From positions 1 through 64,000 of the forward strand of contig RFPL01000011.1 in assembly GCA_009926135.1 (NCBI GenBank): a stretch of 64,000 nucleotides of DNA, written 5' to 3'. A program made the translations under genes and the position numbers. Numbering within the stretch: position 1 is the first letter of the stretch; each line of letters opens with the position of its first letter. Source of the stretch: Sphingomonadaceae bacterium. GTDB lineage: Bacteria; Pseudomonadota; Alphaproteobacteria; Sphingomonadales; Sphingomonadaceae. Below the pieces are notes generated by a model. The model searched no databases, was not told the origin of the DNA, and saw only the letters and a list, made by a program, of their open reading frames with translations. Shown piece after piece: positions 57,755 to 64,000 of the stretch.

Positions 57755-59188
57755 TCATCCCGCCAGTTCAGCCAGCCGCGCCGCGACGGCGCGCAGGTCG
57801 CCGGCAAAGCGCGCCTCCTCCTGCGCACGCGGACCATCGTTCAGCCGCAGCAGGTAGGACGGGTGCGTAGTGATCCACAGCTCGCTACCGTCCTCGAGCG
57901 CCAGCGGCTGGCCGCGCACTTGCTGGACGCTGACGGTCTTGCCCAGCAGGCTGCGCGCAGCACTCGCCCCCAGCGCCAGGACCAGGCGCGGGCGGACCAG
58001 CACCCGCTCGCTTTCCAGCCACCAGCGGCAGATGTCGATCTCCTTGGCGGTCGGGTTCTGGTGCAGGCGGCGTTTGCCTCTTGGCACGAACTTGAAATGC
58101 TTCACCGCATTGGTCAGCCAGGCCTTTGACAGGTCGAGGCCGGCATCCGCCAGATGGGCGCGCAGCAGCTGCCCGGCCGGACCGATGAAGGGCCGCCCCT
58201 GCTCCTCCTCGGTATCGCCAGGCTGTTCGCCCACGATCATCAGCGGCGTTTGTGAAGGCCCTTCGCCCGCCACGGCGCGCGTTTCGTTGCAGCCGATCGG
58301 GCAGCGGCGGCAGGCCATGATCGCCTGGGCAATCTCCGGCAACGAACCGGGTCGCTCCGCGTCAAAGGCATTGCCGCCTTGCTCCACCATGGCCGCCTCA
58401 CGCGCCTGGGCCCCGGCGATCAGCTCGGGAATGAGCGCCGCCTCGGGCAGGTTTTTCCAGTACCGGCGGGGCATCTCCTTGAGCATGGCCCCCACCTTCA
58501 ACCGCGCTGGATTGAAGATCGATCCATAGTAGCGCCGCCACAGGTCCTCGGCGGCGTCCTCGGCGGGGGCATCGCTGCGCGCTGCGGGTGGGCCTTCGGA
58601 CAGCACCCCCCCATCCCAGTGGAGCGAACCCTGCGGCGTCAGGATCGCCCAGCGCATCCCGGCAAAGCGGTTGACGAAAAACTTCGCATTGGCGCGCAGG
58701 ATGTGATGATCCGGCTCGAACCAGGCGACGTAGCGCTCATCCTCCCCGCTGCCGATCACGCGGAACCGGACAAAGGCGCGCATCTTGTGAATATCGCGCC
58801 GTACCGTGCGGACCAGCCGGTGAAGCTGGCGAACATCCGGATCGGCCTCATCCTCGATCAGTCCGGGGCGCTGCTGCAACCGCCAGAGCAGGCGATAAAG
58901 CAGGGCAAAGCGCCCCTCATCGCGGTGCAGCGCCGCCTTGGCCGCCAGATCGAGGAAAGCGCGCGGCACTCGCGGCTGCGGCGCATCGGGGTGCGGCGCA
59001 GGCAGCCGGTGGCCGCTGGCGAAGAGATCGCCCCCGCCCTCGCCCGGCACTTGCCAGGTCACCCGGTCCGGCGGAACCTCAGCCATCAGCAGCCGCCGCG
59101 CCTGATCGCGCCAGCCGGCAAAATCGTCCGGCGCGGCCAGCGGCACGGCAAAGGCATCGGCGATCCCGGCGTCGCGAAACGGGGTCAT
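57755..59188 (-). CDS. udgX: DUF4130-UdgX fusion: covalent uracil-DNA glycosylase
   Basis: A 477-residue fusion. Residues about 1-260 match the DUF4130 (TIGR03915) module that accompanies radical SAM repair proteins (FAGWRDQARRLLMAEVPPDRV, KMRAFVRFRV, WFEPDHHILRANAKFFVNRF). The C-terminus is a family 4/5-like glycosylase: Fe-S cysteines in CRRCPIGC, motif A GEQPGDTEEEQGRPFIGPAG, the loop FVPRGKRRLHQNP and HPSYLLR. In characterised UdgX the His of this KRRxH loop (here about residue 376) becomes covalently joined to the abasic sugar after uracil is cut out. The ATG overlaps the radical SAM stop (ATGA); dnaE2 starts 3 bases after. Start at 59188. Confidence 0.9.
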   Translation of the reverse strand: MTPFRDAGIADAFAVPLAAPDDFAGWRDQARRLLMAEVPPDRVTWQVPGEGGGDLFASGHRLPAPHPDAPQPRVPRAFLDLAAKAALHRDEGRFALLYRLLWRLQQRPGLIEDEADPDVRQLHRLVRTVRRDIHKMRAFVRFRVIGSGEDERYVAWFEPDHHILRANAKFFVNRFAGMRWAILTPQGSLHWDGGVLSEGPPAARSDAPAEDAAEDLWRRYYGSIFNPARLKVGAMLKEMPRRYWKNLPEAALIPELIAGAQAREAAMVEQGGNAFDAERPGSLPEIAQAIMACRRCPIGCNETRAVAGEGPSQTPLMIVGEQPGDTEEEQGRPFIGPAGQLLRAHLADAGLDLSKAWLTNAVKHFKFVPRGKRRLHQNPTAKEIDICRWWLESERVLVRPRLVLALGASAARSLLGKTVSVQQVRGQPLALEDGSELWITTHPSYLLRLNDGPRAQEEARFAGDLRAVAARLAELAG

Positions 59189-60447
59189 GCCGCGAACAGT
59201 TCCAGCTGCTGCGCCTTCGGCGGCGCGATCAGGGCTTTCAGGTCGGCCCGCTCGGTCAGCAGGGTCGGCCGCCAATCCGCCGTGACGATAAAGGGCCGCA
59301 GCTTGGCGACCGAGACCGTCAGCCGCGCCACGTCATCGAGCCGCAAGGTGCGGTGGCGGCGGGCCGAGAGGATCGCGCCCACGGCCCGCGTCCCCAGTCC
59401 CGGCACCCGCAGCAAGGCCTCACGTGGGGCGCGGTTGACGTCGACCGGGAACTGCTCACGAAACTTCAGCGCCCAGGCCAGCTTGGGATCGATATCCAGC
59501 GGCAGCATCCCGTCCGCTCCTGCCGCCTGCTGCACTTCGTGCGGCGCGAAGCCATAGAACCGCATCAGCCAGTCCGACTGGTAAAGCCGGTGCTCACGGA
59601 TCAGCGGCGGGCGCTGCAAGGGCAGGACCGCACTGGCATCGGGGATCGGACTGAAGGCCGAATAATAGACCCGACGCAGGCGGTAATCGCCATAAAGCCG
59701 GCTGGCCTTGCCGACGATATCGGCATCGCTGGCCCCGTCCGCGCCGACGATCATCTGGGTCGATTGCCCAGCCGGGGCAAAGCGCGGCGCGGACTTGAAG
59801 CGCCGCCGCGCGTCCTTCGCCTCGACAATCGCGGCCTTGACCGTGTCCATCGCGCCTTCGATCGTCGCCGCGTTCTTGTCGGGCGCCAGCCGGGTCAAAC
59901 CAGCAACGGTCGGCAGCTCGACATTGATCGAGACCCGGTCGGCATAAAGCCCGGCGCGGGTAACCAGTTCAAGATCGGCCTCCGGGATGGTCTTGAGGTG
60001 GATATAGCCCCGGAACTCATGCTCCTCGCGCAGGATCCGCGCCGCCTCGATCAGCTGCTCCATCGTATGGCTGGAGCTCTTGACGATGCCCGAGGACAGG
60101 AACAGCCCCTCGATGTAATTGCGCTTGTAGAAGGCCATGGTCAGGTCGGCCACTTCCTGCGGGGTGAAGCGGGCGCGACGCACGTTCGAGCTCTTGCGGT
60201 TGATGCAGTAATGGCAATCGAACACGCAGTGGTTGGTCAGCAGGATCTTGAGTAGCGAGATGCAGCGGCCATCGGGGGCATAGGCATGGCAGATGCCCAT
60301 CCCCTCGGTCGACCCGATCGCCTTGCCGGAGCCTTTCGGCCCATCCTTGCTGGTGCGCCGATTGGTACCGGATGAGGTGCAGGACGCGTCATACTTGGCG
60401 GCATCGGCCAGGATTCCCAGGCGTTCGATCAGACTCGGTTGCGACAT
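59185..60447 (-). CDS. Radical SAM protein with HhH domain and clamp-binding tail
   Basis: A 420-residue member of the 'putative DNA modification/repair radical SAM protein' group (TIGR03916). The 4Fe-4S motif is CVFDCHYC (C74xxxC78xxC81), followed by the barrel (YIHLKTIPEADLELV, DRVSINVELPT, STQMIVGADGASD). A helix-hairpin-helix ALLRVPGLGTRAVGAIL at about residues 344-360 suggests DNA binding. It ends QLELFAA: QLELF (residues 414-418, bases 59194-59208) is near the sliding-clamp-binding consensus QL[SD]LF. First gene of the operon, behind a LexA box; its stop overlaps udgX. The chemical reaction is unknown. Confidence 0.88.
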   Translation of the reverse strand: MSQPSLIERLGILADAAKYDASCTSSGTNRRTSKDGPKGSGKAIGSTEGMGICHAYAPDGRCISLLKILLTNHCVFDCHYCINRKSSNVRRARFTPQEVADLTMAFYKRNYIEGLFLSSGIVKSSSHTMEQLIEAARILREEHEFRGYIHLKTIPEADLELVTRAGLYADRVSINVELPTVAGLTRLAPDKNAATIEGAMDTVKAAIVEAKDARRRFKSAPRFAPAGQSTQMIVGADGASDADIVGKASRLYGDYRLRRVYYSAFSPIPDASAVLPLQRPPLIREHRLYQSDWLMRFYGFAPHEVQQAAGADGMLPLDIDPKLAWALKFREQFPVDVNRAPREALLRVPGLGTRAVGAILSARRHRTLRLDDVARLTVSVAKLRPFIVTADWRPTLLTERADLKALIAPPKAQQLELFAA

Positions 60448-60449
60448 TT

Positions 60450-60464
60450 GTTCTACTTATGTTC
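60450..60464. promoter_or_regulatory. LexA (SOS) box before the radical SAM-udgX-dnaE2 operon
   Basis: GTTCTACTTATGTTC is a perfect alphaproteobacterial LexA site, GTTC-N7-GTTC. On the minus strand it ends 2 bases before the radical SAM ATG. A TATAAG -10-like element overlaps its far edge, so LexA would cover the transcription start, and the leader must be very short. Confidence 0.88.
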
Positions 60465-60487
60465 TTATATGCAGTCTGACCAGCCCT

Positions 60488-62011
60488 TCATGCGCATAGC
60501 CCCTGCAAAAACCATTCCGGAATGCCGCCCCGGCCATCATCCGGCAGGCCGGCGCGGTAGATCCAGTAACGGCGGCCCTCCCCGTCCTCGATCCGGTAAT
60601 AGTCGCGCAACCGCACGGTGGAGCGTTCGCGCCACCATTCCGGCGCAATCCGCTCGGGCCCTTCGGCGCGGGCAATCTCGTGCACCTGCCCGCGCCAGCG
60701 GAACCGGCGCGGCAGGCCATCGGGGCTGGCATAGAGCACGGCGATCGGCTCGGCGCGGTCGAGCAGTTTCAAGGGCCGAGCGTGGAACGGCAAGTCGCCC
60801 TGGCTGGCGCTCGCGCTCTCCAGCGGCGGCGCCCAGCGCTGGGCGCGTTCCGGCACGTGGCTGGCGCGCGGCACCGGGCGGCGAACGGCATCGGGGCCGA
60901 GGCGGATGACCAACCGGTCGATACAGGCGGCGAGCGAGGTGCCGTGCGTTTCCGCCGCGGCCTCGAAATCGCGCTGGCTGAGCGGCAATGGCTCGGTCCA
61001 GGGCGCGCGCAGGCGGGCCAGTTCGATCCCGAACCCGGCGTCGAGATCGTCCAGCTTGCGCCCGAACAGCGCCGCGATGTGGGCCGGATCGCGACTGGCG
61101 GCGGCCAGTTCCAGCCGGCGCTGCAGCACCTCGCCATCGACCTTCCACAGCGCCAGTTCCAGCCGCCGCGCACCCAGCGCCCGCCCTTCCAGCACCCGCA
61201 CCAGATCAGCGCAGAGATCGGCCAGTACCTGATCGAGCAGACTGCGGTGGCGGATCGGCTCCATCAGCCGCCGCTGGACCAGTGGGACATCGACCGGGAG
61301 CACCGGCAGCAAGGGTTCCGGCACAAGCCCTAGCAACTGGTCGAGCCGGACCAGCGGATTGGCGGCGGGCGCCTTGTGATTGCGGAACCGCCGCGCCAGC
61401 GCATCGCGCGCCACGCCCGATAGATCGCCGATCCGCTTGAGGCCGAGCCGACGCAGCACCAGCACGGTTGCCGGATCGAGCCGCAGCGCGGCGGCGGGTA
61501 GTTCGTCTAGGCTGTCACCCGGATGAAGAATCGCCCCCTCTGGCCCATAATGCGAGAGCGCCCAGGCGGCCCCCGCCGTGGGGGCAATCGCCAGCCGGGC
61601 GGCAAATCCGCGTCTGGCCAGCGACTCGGCAGCATCCGCGATCAGCCCGGCCTCTCCCCCGAACAGGTGCGCCACCCCGGTCACGTCGATTACCAGCCCA
61701 TCTGGCAGGTCGAGCGCCGACCACGGCCCCCAGCGCTGCGCCCACAGTGCCAGCGCTTCCAGCGCGGCGCGGTCCCCGGCGGGATCGGCTAGGGCCACGA
61801 CCAGCGCGGGACACAGCGCACGAGCATCGGCCAGCATGGTGCCGGGCTGGACGCCGGCTTGCTGCGCAGCCGCATTGGTCGCGGTAATCCGCGGGCCATG
61901 AGCGGTTTCGCTGATCAGCGCATGGGGAGCAGCGTCGGCGCCCTCCCCCGCACGCAGTCCTTCAGCCCGCCGCCAGCGGTCGATCGCCAGCCGTGCCAGC
62001 CAGATCGACAT
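60488..62011 (-). CDS. imuB: Mutasome protein ImuB (inactive Y-family polymerase)
   Basis: A 507-residue Y-family polymerase relative that lacks the catalytic carboxylates and instead links DnaE2 and ImuA to the clamp. It begins MSIWLARLAIDRWRRAEG, where an active polymerase would have a DMDxFF-type motif. Further landmarks are LVIDVTGVAHLFGGEAGL, a helix-hairpin-helix region LVLRRLGLKRIGDLSGVARDAL (shown in part), and the ImuB C-terminus YYRIEDGEGRRYWIYRAGL. A possible clamp motif is QGDLPF (about residue 409). The chosen start overlaps imuA by 50 bases; ATG 62059 is an alternative. A LexA box sits just beyond its stop. Confidence 0.88.
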   Translation of the reverse strand: MSIWLARLAIDRWRRAEGLRAGEGADAAPHALISETAHGPRITATNAAAQQAGVQPGTMLADARALCPALVVALADPAGDRAALEALALWAQRWGPWSALDLPDGLVIDVTGVAHLFGGEAGLIADAAESLARRGFAARLAIAPTAGAAWALSHYGPEGAILHPGDSLDELPAAALRLDPATVLVLRRLGLKRIGDLSGVARDALARRFRNHKAPAANPLVRLDQLLGLVPEPLLPVLPVDVPLVQRRLMEPIRHRSLLDQVLADLCADLVRVLEGRALGARRLELALWKVDGEVLQRRLELAAASRDPAHIAALFGRKLDDLDAGFGIELARLRAPWTEPLPLSQRDFEAAAETHGTSLAACIDRLVIRLGPDAVRRPVPRASHVPERAQRWAPPLESASASQGDLPFHARPLKLLDRAEPIAVLYASPDGLPRRFRWRGQVHEIARAEGPERIAPEWWRERSTVRLRDYYRIEDGEGRRYWIYRAGLPDDGRGGIPEWFLQGLCA

Positions 62012-62660
62012 GATACGGCGACTGGTGCGGCTGGGCGGCGGTGAGGGAATCTCCGTCATCGCGCAGGATCCATTCTCCGGGCGGGTGATTGCGGGCGCGG
62101 AACAGTTCGGCGTGCCAGGCAGCGGTGCCCGGAGCCTGGGGGTTCCAGCGCGGCGGATGTGACGGCGCGGGGCGCAGCGCCCAGCGCTGGCGGGCGGAGG
62201 AGAGATCACGCTCTGCCCCCACCCGCACCAGCCACAGCGGCACGCCATGCTTTTCGGCCGCCAGGCTGAGCCGGCGCTGAGCCGTGAGCGACAAGGCAAG
62301 GGGATTGCCCGCGATCTCCCCCACCACGAAGGCCAGATCGCGACAGCGCAATCCTTCCTCAAGCGCGAACAGTGCATCTTCGGGCGTGGTCACGGCAACA
62401 TGGATCAGCCGGTGGCGCAGCGCGCGCGGCAGGCCGGGGCGATAGGGCCGTCCGGTCAGCCGCAAGGCAGCGCGATCCTGAACCCACAGCCACGGTCGCT
62501 CATCCCCCGCCGCAGCGCGCTCATTCGCCAGGGCCAGGGCAAGGGCCGGCGCGGCACAGTCCTGTGCCCCACCAAACAGTTCGACGTGCGTGGCCCCGCC
62601 CGCAGCCGGAGCAAGCGCGGCAGGCAGTGGGTAGGCAGCAGCAGGAAAAGCGGCAGTCAT
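61962..62660 (-). CDS. imuA: Mutasome protein ImuA
   Basis: A 232-residue RecA/SulA-like protein of the ImuA family. The nucleotide-fold region reads ATHVELFGGAQDCAAPALALALANERAAAGDERPWLWVQD (shown in part) without a full Walker A motif, which is usual. Later RRLSLAAEKHGVPLWLVR and ARQRWALRPAPS are typical of the family. ImuA is required with ImuB and DnaE2 for SOS mutagenesis in Caulobacter and mycobacteria. First gene of the imuA-imuB unit; start at the ATG at 62660, 17 bases from a LexA box. Confidence 0.88.
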   Translation of the reverse strand: MTAAFPAAAYPLPAALAPAAGGATHVELFGGAQDCAAPALALALANERAAAGDERPWLWVQDRAALRLTGRPYRPGLPRALRHRLIHVAVTTPEDALFALEEGLRCRDLAFVVGEIAGNPLALSLTAQRRLSLAAEKHGVPLWLVRVGAERDLSSARQRWALRPAPSHPPRWNPQAPGTAAWHAELFRARNHPPGEWILRDDGDSLTAAQPHQSPYHVDLAGTAGDRPLAAG

Positions 62661-62677
62661 CCGAATCGAACCTTTCT

Positions 62678-62692
62678 GTTCTTATTATGTTC
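62678..62692. promoter_or_regulatory. LexA (SOS) box before imuA-imuB
   Basis: GTTCTTATTATGTTC is a second perfect GTTC-N7-GTTC site, 17 bases upstream of the imuA start on the minus strand. Only 80 bases separate it from the start of the divergent PPOX-fold gene, which could be under LexA control too. Confidence 0.88.
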
Positions 62693-62772
62693 TCTTTGCC
62701 AGAACTGGCAAGGGGAACTCCTGCGCCCATCGCCCCCTTTTCTCTTTCCCCCACCGAAAAGGAGATCCGGCA

Positions 62773-63249
62773 ATGCATTACGACCAGGGCGACCCCAAAG
62801 AGCTCAAGGACAAGTTCTGGAAGGCGCTGGCCAGCTCGCCCTTCGTCATGCTCCAGCTTGACGCCGAACCGGACAGCGCCGCCCCCATGACTGCGCAGCT
62901 GGACAAGGACGCCAACGCCGCCATCTGGTTCTTCACATCGCCCGACAACCGGTTTGCAACGGGCGGACCGGCCACCGCCCACTTCAGCAGCAAAGGCCAC
63001 GATGCCTTCGCGCGGATCACCGGAGCACTGTCCGAAGAAACCAGCCCGGAACGCAAGGATGCGCTGTGGTCCAACATGATCGAGGCCTGGTTCCCCGAAG
63101 GCAAGGCCAGCGCCCTGCTACTGCGGATGGACCTGGGCGAGGCGGCAATCTGGGCCGGCGAACTGGGTGCAATCAACACCGCCAGGATGTTCCTGGGCCT
63201 AAACGTGCGAGACGAGCTCAAGGGCGGCTACACCGAAACCCAGCTCTGA
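62773..63249 (+). CDS. PPOX-fold general stress protein
   Basis: A 158-residue split-barrel flavin-binding-type protein resembling general stress protein 26. It has ELKDKFWKALASSPFVMLQL at the start, AAIWFFTSPDNR and the C-terminal WFPEGKASALLLRMDLGEAAIWAGE. AAGGAG 8 bases before the ATG supports the start. Such proteins bind FMN or FAD and are induced by stress. It is divergent from imuA and shares the region with a LexA box. A strong hairpin follows. Confidence 0.82.
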   Translation: MHYDQGDPKELKDKFWKALASSPFVMLQLDAEPDSAAPMTAQLDKDANAAIWFFTSPDNRFATGGPATAHFSSKGHDAFARITGALSEETSPERKDALWSNMIEAWFPEGKASALLLRMDLGEAAIWAGELGAINTARMFLGLNVRDELKGGYTETQL

Positions 63250-63263
63250 CCAGCAACAAGAAA

Positions 63264-63292
63264 GGGCCGCTTCCCTTGCCAGGAAGCGGCCC
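63264..63292. terminator. Shared hairpin terminator between convergent genes
   Basis: GGGCCGCTTCC and GGAAGCGGCCC form a perfect 11-bp stem with a 7-base loop. On the minus strand the stem is followed by TTTCTTGTTG, on the plus strand by CTCTCCCC, so it mainly terminates the permease transcript and could also stop the stress-gene transcript. Confidence 0.85.
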
Positions 63293-63330
63293 CTCTCCCC
63301 ACCCATCTGCTGGGTGTGTGTCAGCTAGTC

Positions 63331-64000
63331 TCAGTCAAGGCTGGCACCCGGCAGCGGCGGAACCGGCTGCGGCGGAATGCCTTCGTCTTGCTCGTGCACC
63401 TCAACCAGCCCGCGCCCGACGTGGCTCTTGCGGCGGCCATAAGCGAAGTAGACCACCAGACCGATCGCCGCCCAGCCCAGGAACATCAGTTCCGTGTAAC
63501 CCGAGAGGTTGAAGAACAGGTAGGCGCAGCCCGCCACAGCGAGCGGACCAACCAGCCAGACCGCCGGGGTGCGGAACGGACGATGACGATCCGGCGCGGT
63601 ACGACGCAGGATGATGACGCCGATCGCGACGGTCATGAAGGCGAACAGCGTGCCCGAGTTCGAGATGTCAGCCAGCTGCCCGACCGGCAGGAAGGCTGCC
63701 GCAATCGTCACGAAGACACCGGTGATCACGGTGACCACGTGCGGCGTCTTGAACTTCGGATGCACCTTGGCCAGCCCTTCGGGGAGCAGGCCATCGCGGG
63801 CCATCACGAAGAAGATGCGGGTCTGGCCGAACAGCATCATCAGCACCACCGAGGGCAGCGCCAGGAAGGCGGCAAGACCAATCAGGTTGCCAACATTGAC
63901 GTAGCCGATTTCACGCAGGACGTGGGCCAGCGCCTCGTCCGAGCAGACCAGCGGCGTATTACCCGCACCGGCCAACGCAGCGCACTGCGCCTGCAGTTCC
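63331..64000 (-). CDS. APC-family amino acid permease (5' part outside window)
   Basis: The C-terminal 222 or so residues of an amino acid/polyamine/organocation permease; the reading frame is open to the window end, so the start lies beyond. Five hydrophobic helices are visible, including NLIGLAAFLALPSVVLMMLF, VVTVITGVFVTIAAAFLPVG and LFAFMTVAIGVIILRRTAPD. The wording GQTRIFFVMARDGLLPEGLAKVHPKFKTPH (shown in part) is that of cationic amino acid transporters. The tail after the last helix is Pro-rich. It ends before the shared terminator. Substrate not determinable. Confidence 0.85.
   Translation of the reverse strand, partial: ELQAQCAALAGAGNTPLVCSDEALAHVLREIGYVNVGNLIGLAAFLALPSVVLMMLFGQTRIFFVMARDGLLPEGLAKVHPKFKTPHVVTVITGVFVTIAAAFLPVGQLADISNSGTLFAFMTVAIGVIILRRTAPDRHRPFRTPAVWLVGPLAVAGCAYLFFNLSGYTELMFLGWAAIGLVVYFAYGRRKSHVGRGLVEVHEQDEGIPPQPVPPLPGASLD

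Overview
The window is GC-rich, densely coded chromosomal DNA from an alphaproteobacterium, most likely of the order Sphingomonadales (Sphingomonas/Novosphingobium/Erythrobacter-like). The clues are a SciP-type CtrA antagonist, a class I lysyl-tRNA synthetase, a DUF6456 protein, a GTA-type 3TM holin, a WalW-like deacetylase, and SOS boxes of the alphaproteobacterial form GTTC-N7-GTTC. I see no insertion sequence, prophage, CRISPR array or rRNA operon. No gene-free stretch exceeds about 300 bases; the longest, between yajC and the first tRNA (about 290 bases), shows only a short GC hairpin.

Layout. 0-9.4 kb: sciP, a polyprenyl diphosphate synthase, chorismate mutase, a PepSY/response regulator/sensor kinase operon, a D-amino acid transaminase, a Uup-type ABC-F ATPase, DUF6456, and an XRE regulator coupled to a glycosyltransferase. 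9.4-20.7 kb: yajC-secD-secF, tRNA-Pro(GGG), a lone GTA holin, a small lipoprotein, accB-accC, an Lrp-type regulator, a divergent histidine kinase with a degenerate ATPase domain, a WalW-like deacetylase, tRNA(CAT) (probably Ile2), an M20 peptidase and tRNA-Pro(TGG). 20.7-36 kb: the DUF1800/DUF1501 pair, an M28 peptidase, EttA, an RcnB-like protein, cytochrome b561, a 2OG-Fe oxygenase overlapping a DUF885 protein, class I LysRS, an amidohydrolase and a PilZ protein. 36-46 kb: an adenine deaminase/phosphoribosyltransferase salvage operon, a DinG-like helicase coupled to SixA, a nitronate monooxygenase behind a perfect 16-bp palindrome, an AHH-nuclease-like pair, a flavodoxin-like protein, RecJ and tRNA-Glu.

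46-53 kb is a complete phosphate regulon, phoR-[Pho box]-pstS-pstC-pstA-pstB-phoU-phoB. The Pho box lies after phoR, so PhoB would induce its own operon but not its kinase.

54-62.7 kb is the most interesting part: an SOS mutagenesis locus in which imuA-imuB and a second operon (radical SAM protein, DUF4130-UdgX fusion, dnaE2) lie head to tail on the minus strand, each behind its own GTTC-N7-GTTC LexA box. The radical SAM protein ends in QLELF, a near-consensus sliding-clamp-binding peptide. UdgX carries the KRRLH loop whose histidine becomes covalently linked to DNA in characterised family members. The arrangement suggests that a radical SAM enzyme and a uracil-trapping glycosylase act together with the translesion mutasome at the clamp. 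That joint function is inference. The window closes with a PPOX-fold stress protein, a shared hairpin terminator and the 3' part of an amino acid permease.
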